DNA of 57,547 nt. It comes from Methylobacterium frigidaeris. Its GTDB lineage: Bacteria; Pseudomonadota; Alphaproteobacteria; Rhizobiales; Beijerinckiaceae. Below are positions 9,233 through 17,526 of this stretch, in pieces. Each line of letters opens with the position of its first letter. Positions within the stretch are counted from its first letter, which is position 1. The position numbers were made by a program, and so were the translations under genes. The notes under the pieces were generated by a model. That model did no database searches and was not told where the DNA came from. It saw nothing but the letters and a program-made list of their open reading frames with translations. The stretch is from positions 1 to 57,547 of the forward strand of contig NZ_BPQJ01000042.1 in assembly GCF_022179185.1 (NCBI RefSeq). The letters are read 5' to 3'.

Positions 9233-10821
9233 CGCAGGGCACGCACGAAGATTGCGTCCCGCCCTGGTGGCAGGACGCCGTCATTTATCAGGTTTACCTT
9301 CGCTCGTTTCAGGACAGCGACGGTGACGGGGTTGGTGACCTAGCCGGCGTCATCGCCCGCCTCGATTACATCGTTGCGCTGGGTGCCGACGCCCTCTGGC
9401 TCTCGCCCTTTCATCCTTCGCCGCTGCACGACGGCGGCTACGACATCGAGGACTTCACCAGTGTCCACCGCCTCTTCGGCGACCTCGACACCTTCGACCG
9501 GCTCCTCACCCAGGCGCATCGGCGCGGGCTCAAGGTCGTCCTCGACTTCGTCCCGAACCACACCTCCGATCGACACCCCTGGTTCCTCGAGAGCCGCGCG
9601 ACGCGCGAGAACCCGCGACGTAACTGGTACGTATGGCGAGATCCGGCCGCCGGTGGCGGGCCGCCGAACGGCTGGCGGTCGATGATGGAAGGTTCGGCCT
9701 GGACCCGAGATCCCGCCAGTGGCCAATACTACTATCACGCCTTCCTGCCCGAGCAGCCGGACTTGAACTGGCGCAATCCCGAGGTGAAGTCCGCCATGGA
9801 CGGTGTGCTGCGCTTCTGGCTCGACCGGGGCGTGGACGGCTTCCGGGTCGACGCCGTGCCCCACCTCGTCGAAGATGACCTCCTGCGAGAGGATCCGCCG
9901 GGCGAGCTGGCGGGCGAAGGACTACCGGTGCAGGCCGGGGTTCGACACGCCTTCACCTCGGACCGGCCCGAGACCCACGCCGTCGCAGCCGCGTGGCGTC
10001 GCCTCCTCGACGGTTACAAGGACCGCCTGCTGATTGGCGAGGCCCACCTGCCGGCCGAACGGGTCATGCGCTACTACGGTCTCGGCAGCCCGGCCTTCCA
10101 CCTGCCCTTCAACTTCGTCCTGCTGAACACGGCCTGGGATGCACGGGCCCTTGCAGCCGCCCTAGATCAGTACCGGAATCTGCTGCCTCCCGGTGCCTGG
10201 CCGAACTGGGTGCTGGGCAATCATGACGAGCAGCGCCTGGCGAGCCGGATCGGCCGGGAACAGGCGCGGGTCGCAGCGATGCTCGCCTTCACGGCCGGGG
10301 GCACGGCTTTCGTCTATAACGGCGACGAACTCGGGCTTGAGGACGTCGCGATAGCGCCGCACGAGGCGCATCACCCTGACGTGAGCGGCGACAGAGACCC
10401 ACAGCGCACGCCAATGCCATGGGATGCCGCTCCGAACAGCGGCTTTACAACGGGGACGCCATGGTTGCCGCTCGGGGAGGCGAACGGGGCGCGAAACGTC
10501 GCCGCGCAGGATGCGGACCCTCATTCGAGTCTCACCCTTTATCGCCGCCTGATCGCGCTGCGGCGCGCGCACCCTGCTCTGGTCCGGGGCCGGTTTAGGC
10601 CCAAGTCTGGCGATGGCACGGTGCTATCGTATGAACGGGAGGGCGACGGCGCCCGCTTCCTCGTGACGCTTAACATTGGCGGGGATGCCGCGAGCGCAAA
10701 GCTTGGCGAGCCGTGCGAGCTGCTGCTCTCGACGCAGCTGGACCGCGAGGGCGATCGCTGCAACGGAGAGTTAATCCTACGGCCGAACGAGGGCGTGGTG
10801 TTCAGGCTTCGCCCAAGCTGA
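9229..10821 (+). CDS. GH13 alpha-glucosidase / alpha-amylase family enzyme
   Basis: This 530-residue glycoside hydrolase family 13 protein has the whole catalytic set: 'DFVPNH' (D106), 'GFRVDAV' with nucleophile D208, 'LIGEAH' with acid/base E271, and 'GNHDEQR' with D333. The N-terminus 'WWQDAVIYQVYLRSFQDSDG' and the short B domain are typical of oligo-1,6-glucosidases, alpha-glucosidases and trehalose-related hydrolases, which cleave or transfer glucose from small alpha-glucosides. There is no signal peptide, so it is cytoplasmic. The start ATG overlaps the decarboxylase stop, so translation is probably coupled, although the functional link between lipid and sugar enzymes is unclear. Exact substrate cannot be read from sequence. 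Confidence 0.93.
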   Translation: MTQGTHEDCVPPWWQDAVIYQVYLRSFQDSDGDGVGDLAGVIARLDYIVALGADALWLSPFHPSPLHDGGYDIEDFTSVHRLFGDLDTFDRLLTQAHRRGLKVVLDFVPNHTSDRHPWFLESRATRENPRRNWYVWRDPAAGGGPPNGWRSMMEGSAWTRDPASGQYYYHAFLPEQPDLNWRNPEVKSAMDGVLRFWLDRGVDGFRVDAVPHLVEDDLLREDPPGELAGEGLPVQAGVRHAFTSDRPETHAVAAAWRRLLDGYKDRLLIGEAHLPAERVMRYYGLGSPAFHLPFNFVLLNTAWDARALAAALDQYRNLLPPGAWPNWVLGNHDEQRLASRIGREQARVAAMLAFTAGGTAFVYNGDELGLEDVAIAPHEAHHPDVSGDRDPQRTPMPWDAAPNSGFTTGTPWLPLGEANGARNVAAQDADPHSSLTLYRRLIALRRAHPALVRGRFRPKSGDGTVLSYEREGDGARFLVTLNIGGDAASAKLGEPCELLLSTQLDREGDRCNGELILRPNEGVVFRLRPS

Positions 10822-10868
10822 ACTAGAGGTTTGAGCCAGGGAATAGCGAGCTAGACACGGCAAACCGC

Positions 10869-11081
10869 CTAGGAACATCGCGAGAAGGTTGATGTTGATC
10901 GGATTCCTACGAAGAGGAGGCGCCCGGATGTCTGCACGTTCGCCGGCACGACCGACAGCGCCAGGACATGCCCTCCGGCCTCCACCAACACCACGCGCGT
11001 GCGGGCGATCCGTGGCTCCCTCCGCCGGCAATCAGCCTGACGCGATGCCTGAAGACAGGCCATAAGAGCCTCGAAGCGCAT
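10869..11081 (-). pseudogene. Transposase scrap (IS5/DDE-like)
   Basis: Leftward frames contain 'RVVLVEAGGHVLALSVVPANV', which resembles the core 'LVDtxGxxLAVxVtPANVQD' of IS5-group DDE transposases, including the region of the first catalytic Asp (replaced here by Glu). The match is short and drops out after ~70 codons. No terminal repeats were recognised. It is a remnant, not an active element. Confidence 0.4.
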
Positions 11082-11186
11082 CAGATGGAGGCGGCAATGG
11101 CCGTGCTGGCCCCTCTACCCCATGTCATCAACATCGGAGGCATTTCGAAGGTCCGCATGGGATAGCGGTGCTGCTCCATGAGAGCG

Positions 11187-11310
11187 GAAGCTGTCGCGCT
11201 GGGCTCAGAATGCGCCAGGACCGACGGGGCGACGCAGCAGCAGCCAGGCAGCAGGACGCCCCTCGAACGCGCTGTACGATGCTCCTGGCGCGTTGCGCTT
11301 ACTGCCCGCC
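11187..11310. repeat. Intergenic repeat, copy A
   Basis: The stretch begins GAAGCTGTCGCGCTGGGCTC and includes AGGACGCCCCTCGAACGC and CTGTACGATGCTCCT. The same blocks recur at 23988-24098 (copy B) and 46538-46665 (copy C), always between genes, at about 75-85% identity by eye. No convincing gene covers it. It could be a non-autonomous mobile element or a structured intergenic repeat. Confidence 0.6.
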
Positions 11311-11401
11311 TTCTCCTCGACGGCTGGGGCAAAGGAACAAAATCGCGGCCGCGGGTCTGTCGCTGGTACGCCGCCAACATTTCCCTGCGCCCGTAGCTTA
11401 T

Positions 11402-11437
11402 AGCAGCAGCGAAGCCCCGGAAGGCTCCACTGCTGCT
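11402..11437 (-). terminator. Hairpin behind the flagellin remnant
   Basis: On the minus strand AGCAGCAGTGGAGCC pairs with GGCTTCGCTGCTGCT around a CTTCCGG loop, directly after the flagellin-like stop at 11449. A matching hairpin follows the second flagellin remnant at 19333-19364. It looks like the original flagellin gene terminator, retained with the gene end. Confidence 0.5.
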
Positions 11438-11448
11438 TTACACATCGA

Positions 11449-11590
11449 TCAGCGCAGCAGCTGGAGGATGCTCTGTCTGGCGTACTAGCCAGGGATAGCG
11501 ACGACAACGCCAGTGACTGCCAGGTCGACAAGCCCTGCGAGTTCGTTGCCCCATCTTTCATGTCTGGGCTTGTGAGGTTAGCTGCGGACA
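11449..11590 (-). pseudogene. Flagellin C-terminal remnant, frameshifted
   Basis: Leftward reading gives 'NLTSPDMKDGATNSQGLST' then 'SLALSSLSLAS', and, after a one-base frame change, 'QSILQLLR' followed by TGA at 11449-11451. This matches the flagellin C-terminal D0 helix (pattern NxxDMxxEAAxxQALxxxQSLxxSSLSLAxQxxQSxLxLLR). The rest of the gene is missing and the frame is broken, so it cannot encode a filament subunit. A second remnant of the same end lies at 19378-19512. Confidence 0.65.
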
Positions 11591-11876
11591 TCATTGCGCG
11601 CTGAGCAGCAAGCGCAACGTGGATGCACTTGGCATTTTCCGTTAAACGGAAGCGTTAATGGTGGACTCTATCAGCTCCATGGCAATCGCCAGCCTCTATA
11701 AGTCTGCTATGCGCCAATTTCGGACCTTCAACAAAGGCTGCCTGAAAGTTCGCTCGACGCTCGTTGACAGCCCTTCGAAGTCAGCAATTACCATGTCCTG
11801 CTGAACGAGAGCGGGAGAACTCGCCAGCGCGCACCTCAGTGGGGAGAGCACCGCGGGACGCTCTCGCCAGAAGGTA
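11591..11876. other. Intergenic stretch, no gene seen
   Basis: There is no supported open frame. The near-palindrome TTCCGTTAAACGGAA lies at about 11638-11652 and could be an operator or chance; nothing else is recognised. Confidence 0.4.
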
Positions 11877-12587
11877 TCAGCGACCGGCGATCAAGCCACC
11901 GTCGACGTGCATGATCTCGCCGGTCGAGAAGGCGGCATCTTCGAGGTAGAGCACGGCCCGGACGATGTCTTCGACCGTGCCCACGCGGTTCATCGGGTGG
12001 AAGGCCGCCAGGGCTTCGGAGTTTGCCGGGTCGTGCATCGGCGTCATGATCACACCAGGAGCGACCGCGTTCGCCCGGATGCCCTGCTTCGCGTATTCGA
12101 TCGCAAGAGCGCGAGTGGCCGAGTTCAGGCCGCCCTTCGTCAGCATCGCGATGATGGCCGGGGCGCGCGAACTGGCGAATTCGGCGGTCGAGGCCGTGAT
12201 CTGGATGAGGTGACCGCTGCCCTGCTTGAGCATCACCGGAACGACCTGCTGCGTCGTGAAGAAAAATCCGTCGAGGTTGGTCCGCAGCTTCAGCCGGTAG
12301 TCCTCCTCGGTGTAGTCGGTGAAGGGCTTGCCGATGAAGATGCCGGCATTGTTCACGAGCGTGTCGATGCGGCCGAACCTCTCGAGGGCTGCAGCGACGA
12401 CGCGCTTCCCGGTGGCGGGATCGCCGATGTCGCCGGCGACCGTCACGACGTCCGGATCGACCGAGGGCTGGATCTTGCGCGAGGTGGCGACCACGCCGTA
12501 GCCGCGGGCGCGGAAGCCTTGCACGATGCCCTCGCCGAGCCCCTGGGAGGCGCCGGTGACGATCGCGACCTTCCTGATAACCGACAT
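11877..12587 (-). CDS. SDR-family oxidoreductase lacking the catalytic Tyr
   Basis: The 236-residue product is a short-chain dehydrogenase/reductase: nucleotide-binding 'TGASQGLGEG' (11-20), 'VNNAG' (78-82), the serine of 'TAS' (S133), and the C-terminal 'VAPGVIMTPMH'. In the YxxxK motif the lysine is present (K151 in 'AMLTKGG'), but the residue four before it is Ala147, not Tyr. Either it works without the usual proton donor or it is no longer an oxidoreductase. The product's length is normal. It is divergently transcribed from a LysR gene 79 bp away, which probably controls it. Confidence 0.88.
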   Translation of the reverse strand: MSVIRKVAIVTGASQGLGEGIVQGFRARGYGVVATSRKIQPSVDPDVVTVAGDIGDPATGKRVVAAALERFGRIDTLVNNAGIFIGKPFTDYTEEDYRLKLRTNLDGFFFTTQQVVPVMLKQGSGHLIQITASTAEFASSRAPAIIAMLTKGGLNSATRALAIEYAKQGIRANAVAPGVIMTPMHDPANSEALAAFHPMNRVGTVEDIVRAVLYLEDAAFSTGEIMHVDGGLIAGR

Positions 12588-12640
12588 CGCTGAACCTCTT
12601 GCTGTCTGTCCGGTGGCCAGCCTGTACGGCGCTGTCGCGA

Positions 12641-12654
12641 GCGAAAAAATTCGC
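12641..12654. promoter_or_regulatory. Putative operator between SDR and LysR genes
   Basis: The inverted repeat GCGAA-AAAA-TTCGC sits in the 79-bp divergent intergenic region, 13 bases before the LysR start. Position and symmetry fit a LysR autoregulatory site, but there is only one such site and no second half to compare. Confidence 0.35.
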
Positions 12655-12666
12655 TATTTTCGATCA

Positions 12667-13551
12667 ATGGCTGATAAAAAACGCACAGAGATCGACTGGC
12701 AGGACGTGCGGATCTTTCTGGCCCTCGCGCGGCACGGCAGCTTGTCCGCCGCAGCGCGGACGCTGTCCGTGAACCATGGAACGATCGCGCGGAGGCTCCG
12801 CTCCCTCGAGGAGAGCGTGGGCGAAAAGCTCGTCGAGCGGCGGGCCGATGGCTACGTCCTGACGCCAGCCGGAGCGCAAGTTCTCCAAGCTGCGAGCGAC
12901 ATGGAGCAAGCAGCCCAGACCCTTGGTCGCGGCCTGATGGATGGAGCGTCCAGCGGCCTGGTCCGCATCAACGCGCCGCCCGCCTTGTCGACCGGCTTTC
13001 TCACGTCACGCCTGGCGACGGTGGTCTTGCGGCACTCGAAGATCGACGTCGAGCTGGCGGCCGATCACCGCTCAGTCAGCTTGGAGCGGCATGAGGCCGA
13101 CATCGCCATCCGCTTCGGGAAACCTGAGGACGGTGATGTCCTCGCACGACCGCTCGTGACCGTCGGGTACGGGTTCTATGGAACGGAGGACGCCTGCCGG
13201 TCGGTGGAGGCGGGAGCGGATCCGGTCTTCATCGGGTTCGACGAAGCGGATGCCTATCTGCCCGAGGCAACCTGGATGGCGCGACACTTCCCGCGCGGGC
13301 GTCTCGCCTTTCGCGTGGCCAATCAATTCGCGCAGTCGATGGCCGCGAGATCGGGCGCCGGACTGGCGCTCCTGCCTCATTACATTGGCCGCAGCGACCC
13401 CCTCCTGAGGATCTGCGATCTGGGACCGGTACCCGCGAGCAAGGACATCTTTCTGCTGACCCGCAGGCGCGACAGAGACGATCGGACGATTCGCGTCGTT
13501 GTGGATGAAATCGTTGCAATATTCCATCAAGAATTAGATATATTCAATTAA
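12667..13551 (+). CDS. LysR-family transcriptional regulator
   Basis: The ~294-residue product has an N-terminal winged helix ('FLALARHGSLSAAARTLSVN', then 'RRLRSLEESVGEKLVERR') and a periplasmic-binding-like effector domain from ~90 ('GLVRINAPPALSTGF', 'EADIAIRFGKPEDGDVLARP'). The AAR-TLSVNHGTIARRL helix-turn-helix and the effector domain resemble the CrgA-like LysR branch. The longer frame from 12526 overlaps the divergent SDR gene; ATG 12667 gives the canonical N-terminus. It is divergent from the SDR gene, the usual LysR target arrangement. Its effector is unknown. Confidence 0.9.
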   Translation: MADKKRTEIDWQDVRIFLALARHGSLSAAARTLSVNHGTIARRLRSLEESVGEKLVERRADGYVLTPAGAQVLQAASDMEQAAQTLGRGLMDGASSGLVRINAPPALSTGFLTSRLATVVLRHSKIDVELAADHRSVSLERHEADIAIRFGKPEDGDVLARPLVTVGYGFYGTEDACRSVEAGADPVFIGFDEADAYLPEATWMARHFPRGRLAFRVANQFAQSMAARSGAGLALLPHYIGRSDPLLRICDLGPVPASKDIFLLTRRRDRDDRTIRVVVDEIVAIFHQELDIFN

Positions 13552-13716
13552 TTATATACATGATAAGTGCGACATGCACAATCCACGGATAAATCCGAAT
13601 ATAATCTTGGTGCAAGCGTATCAATCCGGCTCTCCAGGCGCGTGCGGAGCAGCCGGATCGACCGATGTCGAGGGCGCGGGCTCACACTGGATGTGAGCCG
13701 CGAGCGCCGTCATCCC

Positions 13717-14301
13717 TTATGGCCGAACCGGCCGTGTCTCCGCTTCGACCGGCGGCTTCACGTCGTAGGAGATGCGTCCGGCAGGCAGGAAGAACAGGGC
13801 GATGAGCGCGCCGCCCTTGACTTCCGGATAGTGATGGCTGCCCGGCCCCGGCGCCGTCCAGCCGGCGTGGCACCAGCCGCTCGGCCCGGCGAGCACGGCC
13901 GTCTCGTCGAGCGGCACCACCATGTTCAGCTCGCCGTAGGGATGGCCGTGGTAGTCGCCACGGAAGCTCGTCTGCGCATCGCCGGGCTCTTCGTCGTGGT
14001 CGTCGATGACCATCCGGCCGTCCTGGCTGTCCATGTAGACGGCGGTGATGCTGAAGTTCAGCGTCCGCTCGGTCGGGTCGCACAGCCGGCTGCGGCGGTA
14101 GCGCCGCCCCCCTACCTCAATGTTAGCCGCCCAGCCCTCCTCGATCCCCTGCTTGATCAGCCGAGACAGGTCCTCGTAGAGGGCGCTGCCGGGTCCGTAG
14201 GTCTCGTTGAGCCAGCGTTCCACCTCAGGGCCCGCGGTCATGTTCTTGACCTCGTCGAGGAAGGGGATGCTCCGCTCGATCAGCTGCTCGCGTCCGTTCA
14301 T
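13717..14301 (-). CDS. pnbB: 4-hydroxylaminobenzoate lyase-like (PnbB/DUF4863)
   Basis: The 194-residue cupin-like protein matches my recollection of PnbB (DUF4863), which converts 4-hydroxylaminobenzoate to protocatechuate and ammonia. Candidate metal or active-site residues are the histidines of 'DYHGHPYGELN' and 'GPGSHHYPEV'. The preferred start, ATG 14301, lies one base past the nitroreductase stop with GGGAG inside the end of that gene; this tight coupling to a nitroreductase is the strongest support for the role. The product would feed the protocatechuate ring-cleavage pathway, no gene of which is in the window. The family link was not checked by search. Confidence 0.72.
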   Translation of the reverse strand: MNGREQLIERSIPFLDEVKNMTAGPEVERWLNETYGPGSALYEDLSRLIKQGIEEGWAANIEVGGRRYRRSRLCDPTERTLNFSITAVYMDSQDGRMVIDDHDEEPGDAQTSFRGDYHGHPYGELNMVVPLDETAVLAGPSGWCHAGWTAPGPGSHHYPEVKGGALIALFFLPAGRISYDVKPPVEAETRPVRP

Positions 14302-14302
14302 C

Positions 14303-15025
14303 TCACTCTCCCGTGTCACGCGCCGGCGGCGCCTCGAAACCGTGGAAGCTCGCGAAGGCCTCGACCGGCGCGCGCTCCATCACCCCGCGGCGCGAACCCG
14401 CCGCGGTGTCGCAGAACCCGAGCGCCATGCCGCACACGACGATGTCTTGAGGCGCGATGGGGAGGTGCCGGCGCAGCACGCGGTGGTACTTCGCCAGCGT
14501 CTCCTGCGGGCAGGTGTCGAGCCCTCGCACCTTGGCGGCCAGCATCACGTTCTGCAGGAACATGCCGAGATCGAGCCAGCTGCCCGTCTCCAAGCGACGG
14601 TCGATCGTCACGATCAGGCCGACCGACGCACCGAAGAACTCATAGTTCCTGGCGGTCTGCGCCGCCCGTCCGGCTGCGTCGTCCTGAGCGATGCCGAGCG
14701 CGCCGTAGAACACCCGGCCGAATTTCTGCTTGCGGCCCTGGTACAGGGCGGGAAGGTCCGGCGCGTAGTAGGTGTACTCGGAGGCGTGCTGCGCAGCCTC
14801 CCGCGCGTGCGTCGCCTGAATGTCGGCGCAGATCCGGGCCTTCGCGGCGCCGGCCAGGGCGTGGACCCGCCAGGGCTGGGTGTTGGCACCGCTCGGCGCG
14901 TAGCTTGCGGCCTCCAGGATGGCGTGGACGGTCTCGTGGGGGACGGGCCTGTCAATGAAGAAGCGGTTGGCGTAGCGGCCCTTCATCACGCGGTCGAACG
15001 CCTGGACGAGGTCGGGATCCGTCAT
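14303..15025 (-). CDS. pnbA: Nitroreductase, probable 4-nitrobenzoate reductase
   Basis: The 240-residue FMN nitroreductase shows the N-terminal flavin-phosphate Arg pair in 'KGRYANRFF', 'ASYAPSGANTQPWRVH' and the C-terminal 'GLDTCPQETLAKYHRVLRRH'. In the PnbA/NfnB type, NAD(P)H reduces nitroaromatics to hydroxylamines. It sits three bases after the stop of a periplasmic binding protein gene and one base before the pnbB-like gene, so binding protein, reductase and lyase read as one operon. The substrate assignment (4-nitrobenzoate) depends on that context. A general nitro- or quinone reductase is the alternative. Confidence 0.82.
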   Translation of the reverse strand: MTDPDLVQAFDRVMKGRYANRFFIDRPVPHETVHAILEAASYAPSGANTQPWRVHALAGAAKARICADIQATHAREAAQHASEYTYYAPDLPALYQGRKQKFGRVFYGALGIAQDDAAGRAAQTARNYEFFGASVGLIVTIDRRLETGSWLDLGMFLQNVMLAAKVRGLDTCPQETLAKYHRVLRRHLPIAPQDIVVCGMALGFCDTAAGSRRGVMERAPVEAFASFHGFEAPPARDTGE

Positions 15026-15028
15026 TGC

Positions 15029-16264
15029 TCACCCCCGCTTGACCAGCGGGCAGTTGCCGGCCGAGAGCGGCCGGAACGCGTCCTCACCCGGGATCGTCTC
15101 CAGGAGCTTGTAGTAGTCGAAGCGGCCCTTGCTCTCGGACGGCGCCTTGACCTGCATCAGGTGGATGTCGCGCACGAGACGCCCGTCCTCGCGGATCCGG
15201 CCGTCGCGGGTCATGAAGTCGTTGACCGGCATCCGGCGCATCTGCGCCGCGACGGTCGGGCCGTCATCCGTGTTCGCGGCGGCCATCGCCTTCAGGTAGT
15301 GCGTGACTGCGCCGTAGGTGCCGGCATGGATCATCGTCGGCACCTTGTTGGTGCGCGCGACGAAGCGCTGCGACCAGGCCCGGGTCTCGTCGTTCAGGTC
15401 CCAGTAGAAGGCGGTGCTCAGGATCAACCCCTGCGCCGCCGCCAGGCCGAGGCCGTGGATGTCGGCGATGAAGACGAGCAAGCCGGCCAGGGTCTGGCCC
15501 GACTGCACGACCCCGAACTCAGCCGCCTGCTTGAGCGCCAGGATGAGGTCGCCGCCCGCATCCGCCAGCCCGACGACCTGCGCCCCCGACCCTTGCGCCT
15601 GCAGGAGATAGGAGGAGAAGTCCGCGCTGCCGATCGGATGGCGCACCGAGCCGAGCACGCGACCGCCCGCCGCCTGGATCACCCGCCGACTGTCCTCCTC
15701 GAGCTGCGTGCCGAGCGCGTAGTCGGCCGTGACGAAGTACCAGGATTTCCCGCCGCGCCGGGTGACCGCCCGCGCGGTGCCCTGTGCGAGCGCGTAGGTG
15801 TCGTAGGTCCAGTGGATGCCGGTAGGCGAGCAGGCATCTCCGGTGAGCCGCGAGGTCGCCGCCCCCGAGGCCAGGAAGATCCGTCCGCGCTCGCGGGTGA
15901 TGTCCTGCACCGCAAGCGCGATGGCGGAGTTCGGCACGTCGACGATGACCTTGACGTCGTCCGCATCGAGCCAGCGGCGCGCGAGGGCTGCGCCGACATC
16001 CGTCTTGTTCTGGTGGTCGGCGGAGACCACCTCGATCGGACGCCCGAGGACGCGGCCACCGAAATCCTCGACCGCCATGCGCGCGGCGACGACCGAGCCG
16101 CTGCCGCCATTGTCCGCGTAGAGCGAGGACAGATCGGTGAGGACCCCGATCTTCACCGGTGGTTCGCCCTGCGCGGCGGCCGGGGAGAGGGCGAGCCAGA
16201 GGCCCGTGAGGGCCAGCGATCCCCCCTTGAGAAGGCGTCGGGCATGGGCGAGTGCAACCGGCAT
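15029..16264 (-). CDS. ABC-type branched-chain-like substrate-binding protein
   Basis: This 411-residue periplasmic binding protein has a signal peptide (basic start, hydrophobic 14-27, cleavage near 'SPAAAQG'). The fold begins 'VKIGVLTDLSSLYADNGG', typical of the Peripla_BP_6/LivJ class, followed by 'GRPIEVVSADHQNKTDVGA' and 'SPTGIHWTYDTYALAQGT'. Members bind amino acids, aromatic acids or amides for ABC importers. No permease or ATPase gene is adjacent, so it must use components elsewhere. Being first in the operon with the nitroreductase and lyase suggests it captures an aromatic acid such as nitrobenzoate. AAGGGA precedes the ATG. Confidence 0.85.
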   Translation of the reverse strand: MPVALAHARRLLKGGSLALTGLWLALSPAAAQGEPPVKIGVLTDLSSLYADNGGSGSVVAARMAVEDFGGRVLGRPIEVVSADHQNKTDVGAALARRWLDADDVKVIVDVPNSAIALAVQDITRERGRIFLASGAATSRLTGDACSPTGIHWTYDTYALAQGTARAVTRRGGKSWYFVTADYALGTQLEEDSRRVIQAAGGRVLGSVRHPIGSADFSSYLLQAQGSGAQVVGLADAGGDLILALKQAAEFGVVQSGQTLAGLLVFIADIHGLGLAAAQGLILSTAFYWDLNDETRAWSQRFVARTNKVPTMIHAGTYGAVTHYLKAMAAANTDDGPTVAAQMRRMPVNDFMTRDGRIREDGRLVRDIHLMQVKAPSESKGRFDYYKLLETIPGEDAFRPLSAGNCPLVKRG

Positions 16265-16379
16265 GGCACGTTCCCTTCGAGGATGAGGAACGATGCCCGG
16301 CCGGGAGGCTCTTGCGGAAGTGCAAGTTCGCCAATCTCATTATGACTGGCATTCATCGCGCGGAACGAGGGGGGCGGGC

Positions 16380-17426
16380 ATGGCGAGGAATGCCGGGACG
16401 CGGGCGAGCATCCTGAACCGGCTCGACCTGAACCTGATCCGGCTCTTCGACGCGGTGATGCGCGAGCGTCACGTCGCGCGGGCCGGCCAGTCCCTGGGCT
16501 TGAGCCAGTCGGCGGTGAGCCACGGCCTGCGTCGCCTGCGGACGCTGATCGGCGACGACCTCTTCGTGCGGACGGTGCGGGGCATGGAGCCGACCCCGCG
16601 GGCACTGGCCATCGCCGTGCAGGTACGCGACGCACTCACGGCGATCGAGGGTGCGATCGGCCGGCAATGCTTCGACCCGACGAGTTCGACGCGGCAGTTC
16701 CGGCTCGCCGCGACCGATCACGTCACGGCCGTCGTCGCCCCTTCCCTGGTCGGGATCGTCGAGACGGAGGCGCCGCTGGCGTCCATCCTGATCCGGCCCG
16801 CGACGCGGATCGACCTGACCATGCAGGTCGATCTCGGCCAGATCGACATCGCCGTCGGCCTGTTCTCGCAGATCCCGCACCGCCTCCACGCCCGGACCCT
16901 GTTCGAGGACCGCGACGTCCTCGTCACCGCGCCCGATCATCCGGACGCGGGAGGCGCGATTGACATCCGCACGCTGGCCCGCGATCCGCTGGTGGTCGTC
17001 ACCGTCGGCGGGAGCGAGGACGGCGTGCCGGACGGACACCTCTCGGAGCGCGGCCTGACGCGGCAGACCGAGATGTTCGATCGCGATGCCCTCAACCAGG
17101 CGTTCAAGTCGGCGGGCCTGGTGCCTCGCCTCTCTGTCCTCCAGCCGCATTTCCTGGCGGTGCCGAGCCTCATCGCGCATTCGCGCCGCGTGGCGATCGT
17201 CCCGGCCTCGCTGGCGCGAGCCTTCGAGGCAGCCGGCGTGGCGCGCGCATCCACGCCACCCTGGAACCCGCGTCCGATGACCGTGCAGATGGTCTGGCAC
17301 GAACGGTGGACCCAGGATCCGGCCCATAACTGGCTTCGCGAGGTCCTGTTCCGCGCCAGTCGAGGCGTTGCCGACATCGTCGGGGATGACCGGCACGGAT
17401 CGCCAAAGTCTTCCGTACGGCGATGA
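16380..17426 (+). CDS. LysR-family regulator, divergent from the nitrobenzoate cluster
   Basis: The ~348-residue product carries the LysR helix-turn-helix ('LNLIRLFDAVMRERHVARAG', 'LSQSAVSHGLRRLRTLIGDD') and a substrate-binding domain with 'MQVDLGQIDIAVGLF', as in the NodD/NahR/SyrM-like branch that senses aromatic compounds. The gene starts 115 bp from, and diverges from, the binding protein gene, so it is the natural activator of the reductase/lyase operon (analogous to PnbR). The earlier frame opening at 16293 overlaps the promoter; ATG 16380 gives the standard start. The protein is longer than most LysR members (~300) through its C-terminal tail. Confidence 0.88.
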   Translation: MARNAGTRASILNRLDLNLIRLFDAVMRERHVARAGQSLGLSQSAVSHGLRRLRTLIGDDLFVRTVRGMEPTPRALAIAVQVRDALTAIEGAIGRQCFDPTSSTRQFRLAATDHVTAVVAPSLVGIVETEAPLASILIRPATRIDLTMQVDLGQIDIAVGLFSQIPHRLHARTLFEDRDVLVTAPDHPDAGGAIDIRTLARDPLVVVTVGGSEDGVPDGHLSERGLTRQTEMFDRDALNQAFKSAGLVPRLSVLQPHFLAVPSLIAHSRRVAIVPASLARAFEAAGVARASTPPWNPRPMTVQMVWHERWTQDPAHNWLREVLFRASRGVADIVGDDRHGSPKSSVRR

Positions 17427-17526
17427 TGCGAGGTCGGGGTCGCCGCACGGGCCGACCCGCTCGTGCCTGCGGCCGGTCCGCGGCGCGACAGCACCGATCT
17501 CCGGATGCTGTCGTCCGGCCGGCGGA

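Noticed and set aside
13567..16345. Two long plus-strand open frames (about 460 and 710 codons) over the nitrobenzoate cluster
   Set aside because: They lie antisense to three well-recognised genes, have Arg/Gly/Pro-rich composition and match no family; they are GC-rich shadow frames.
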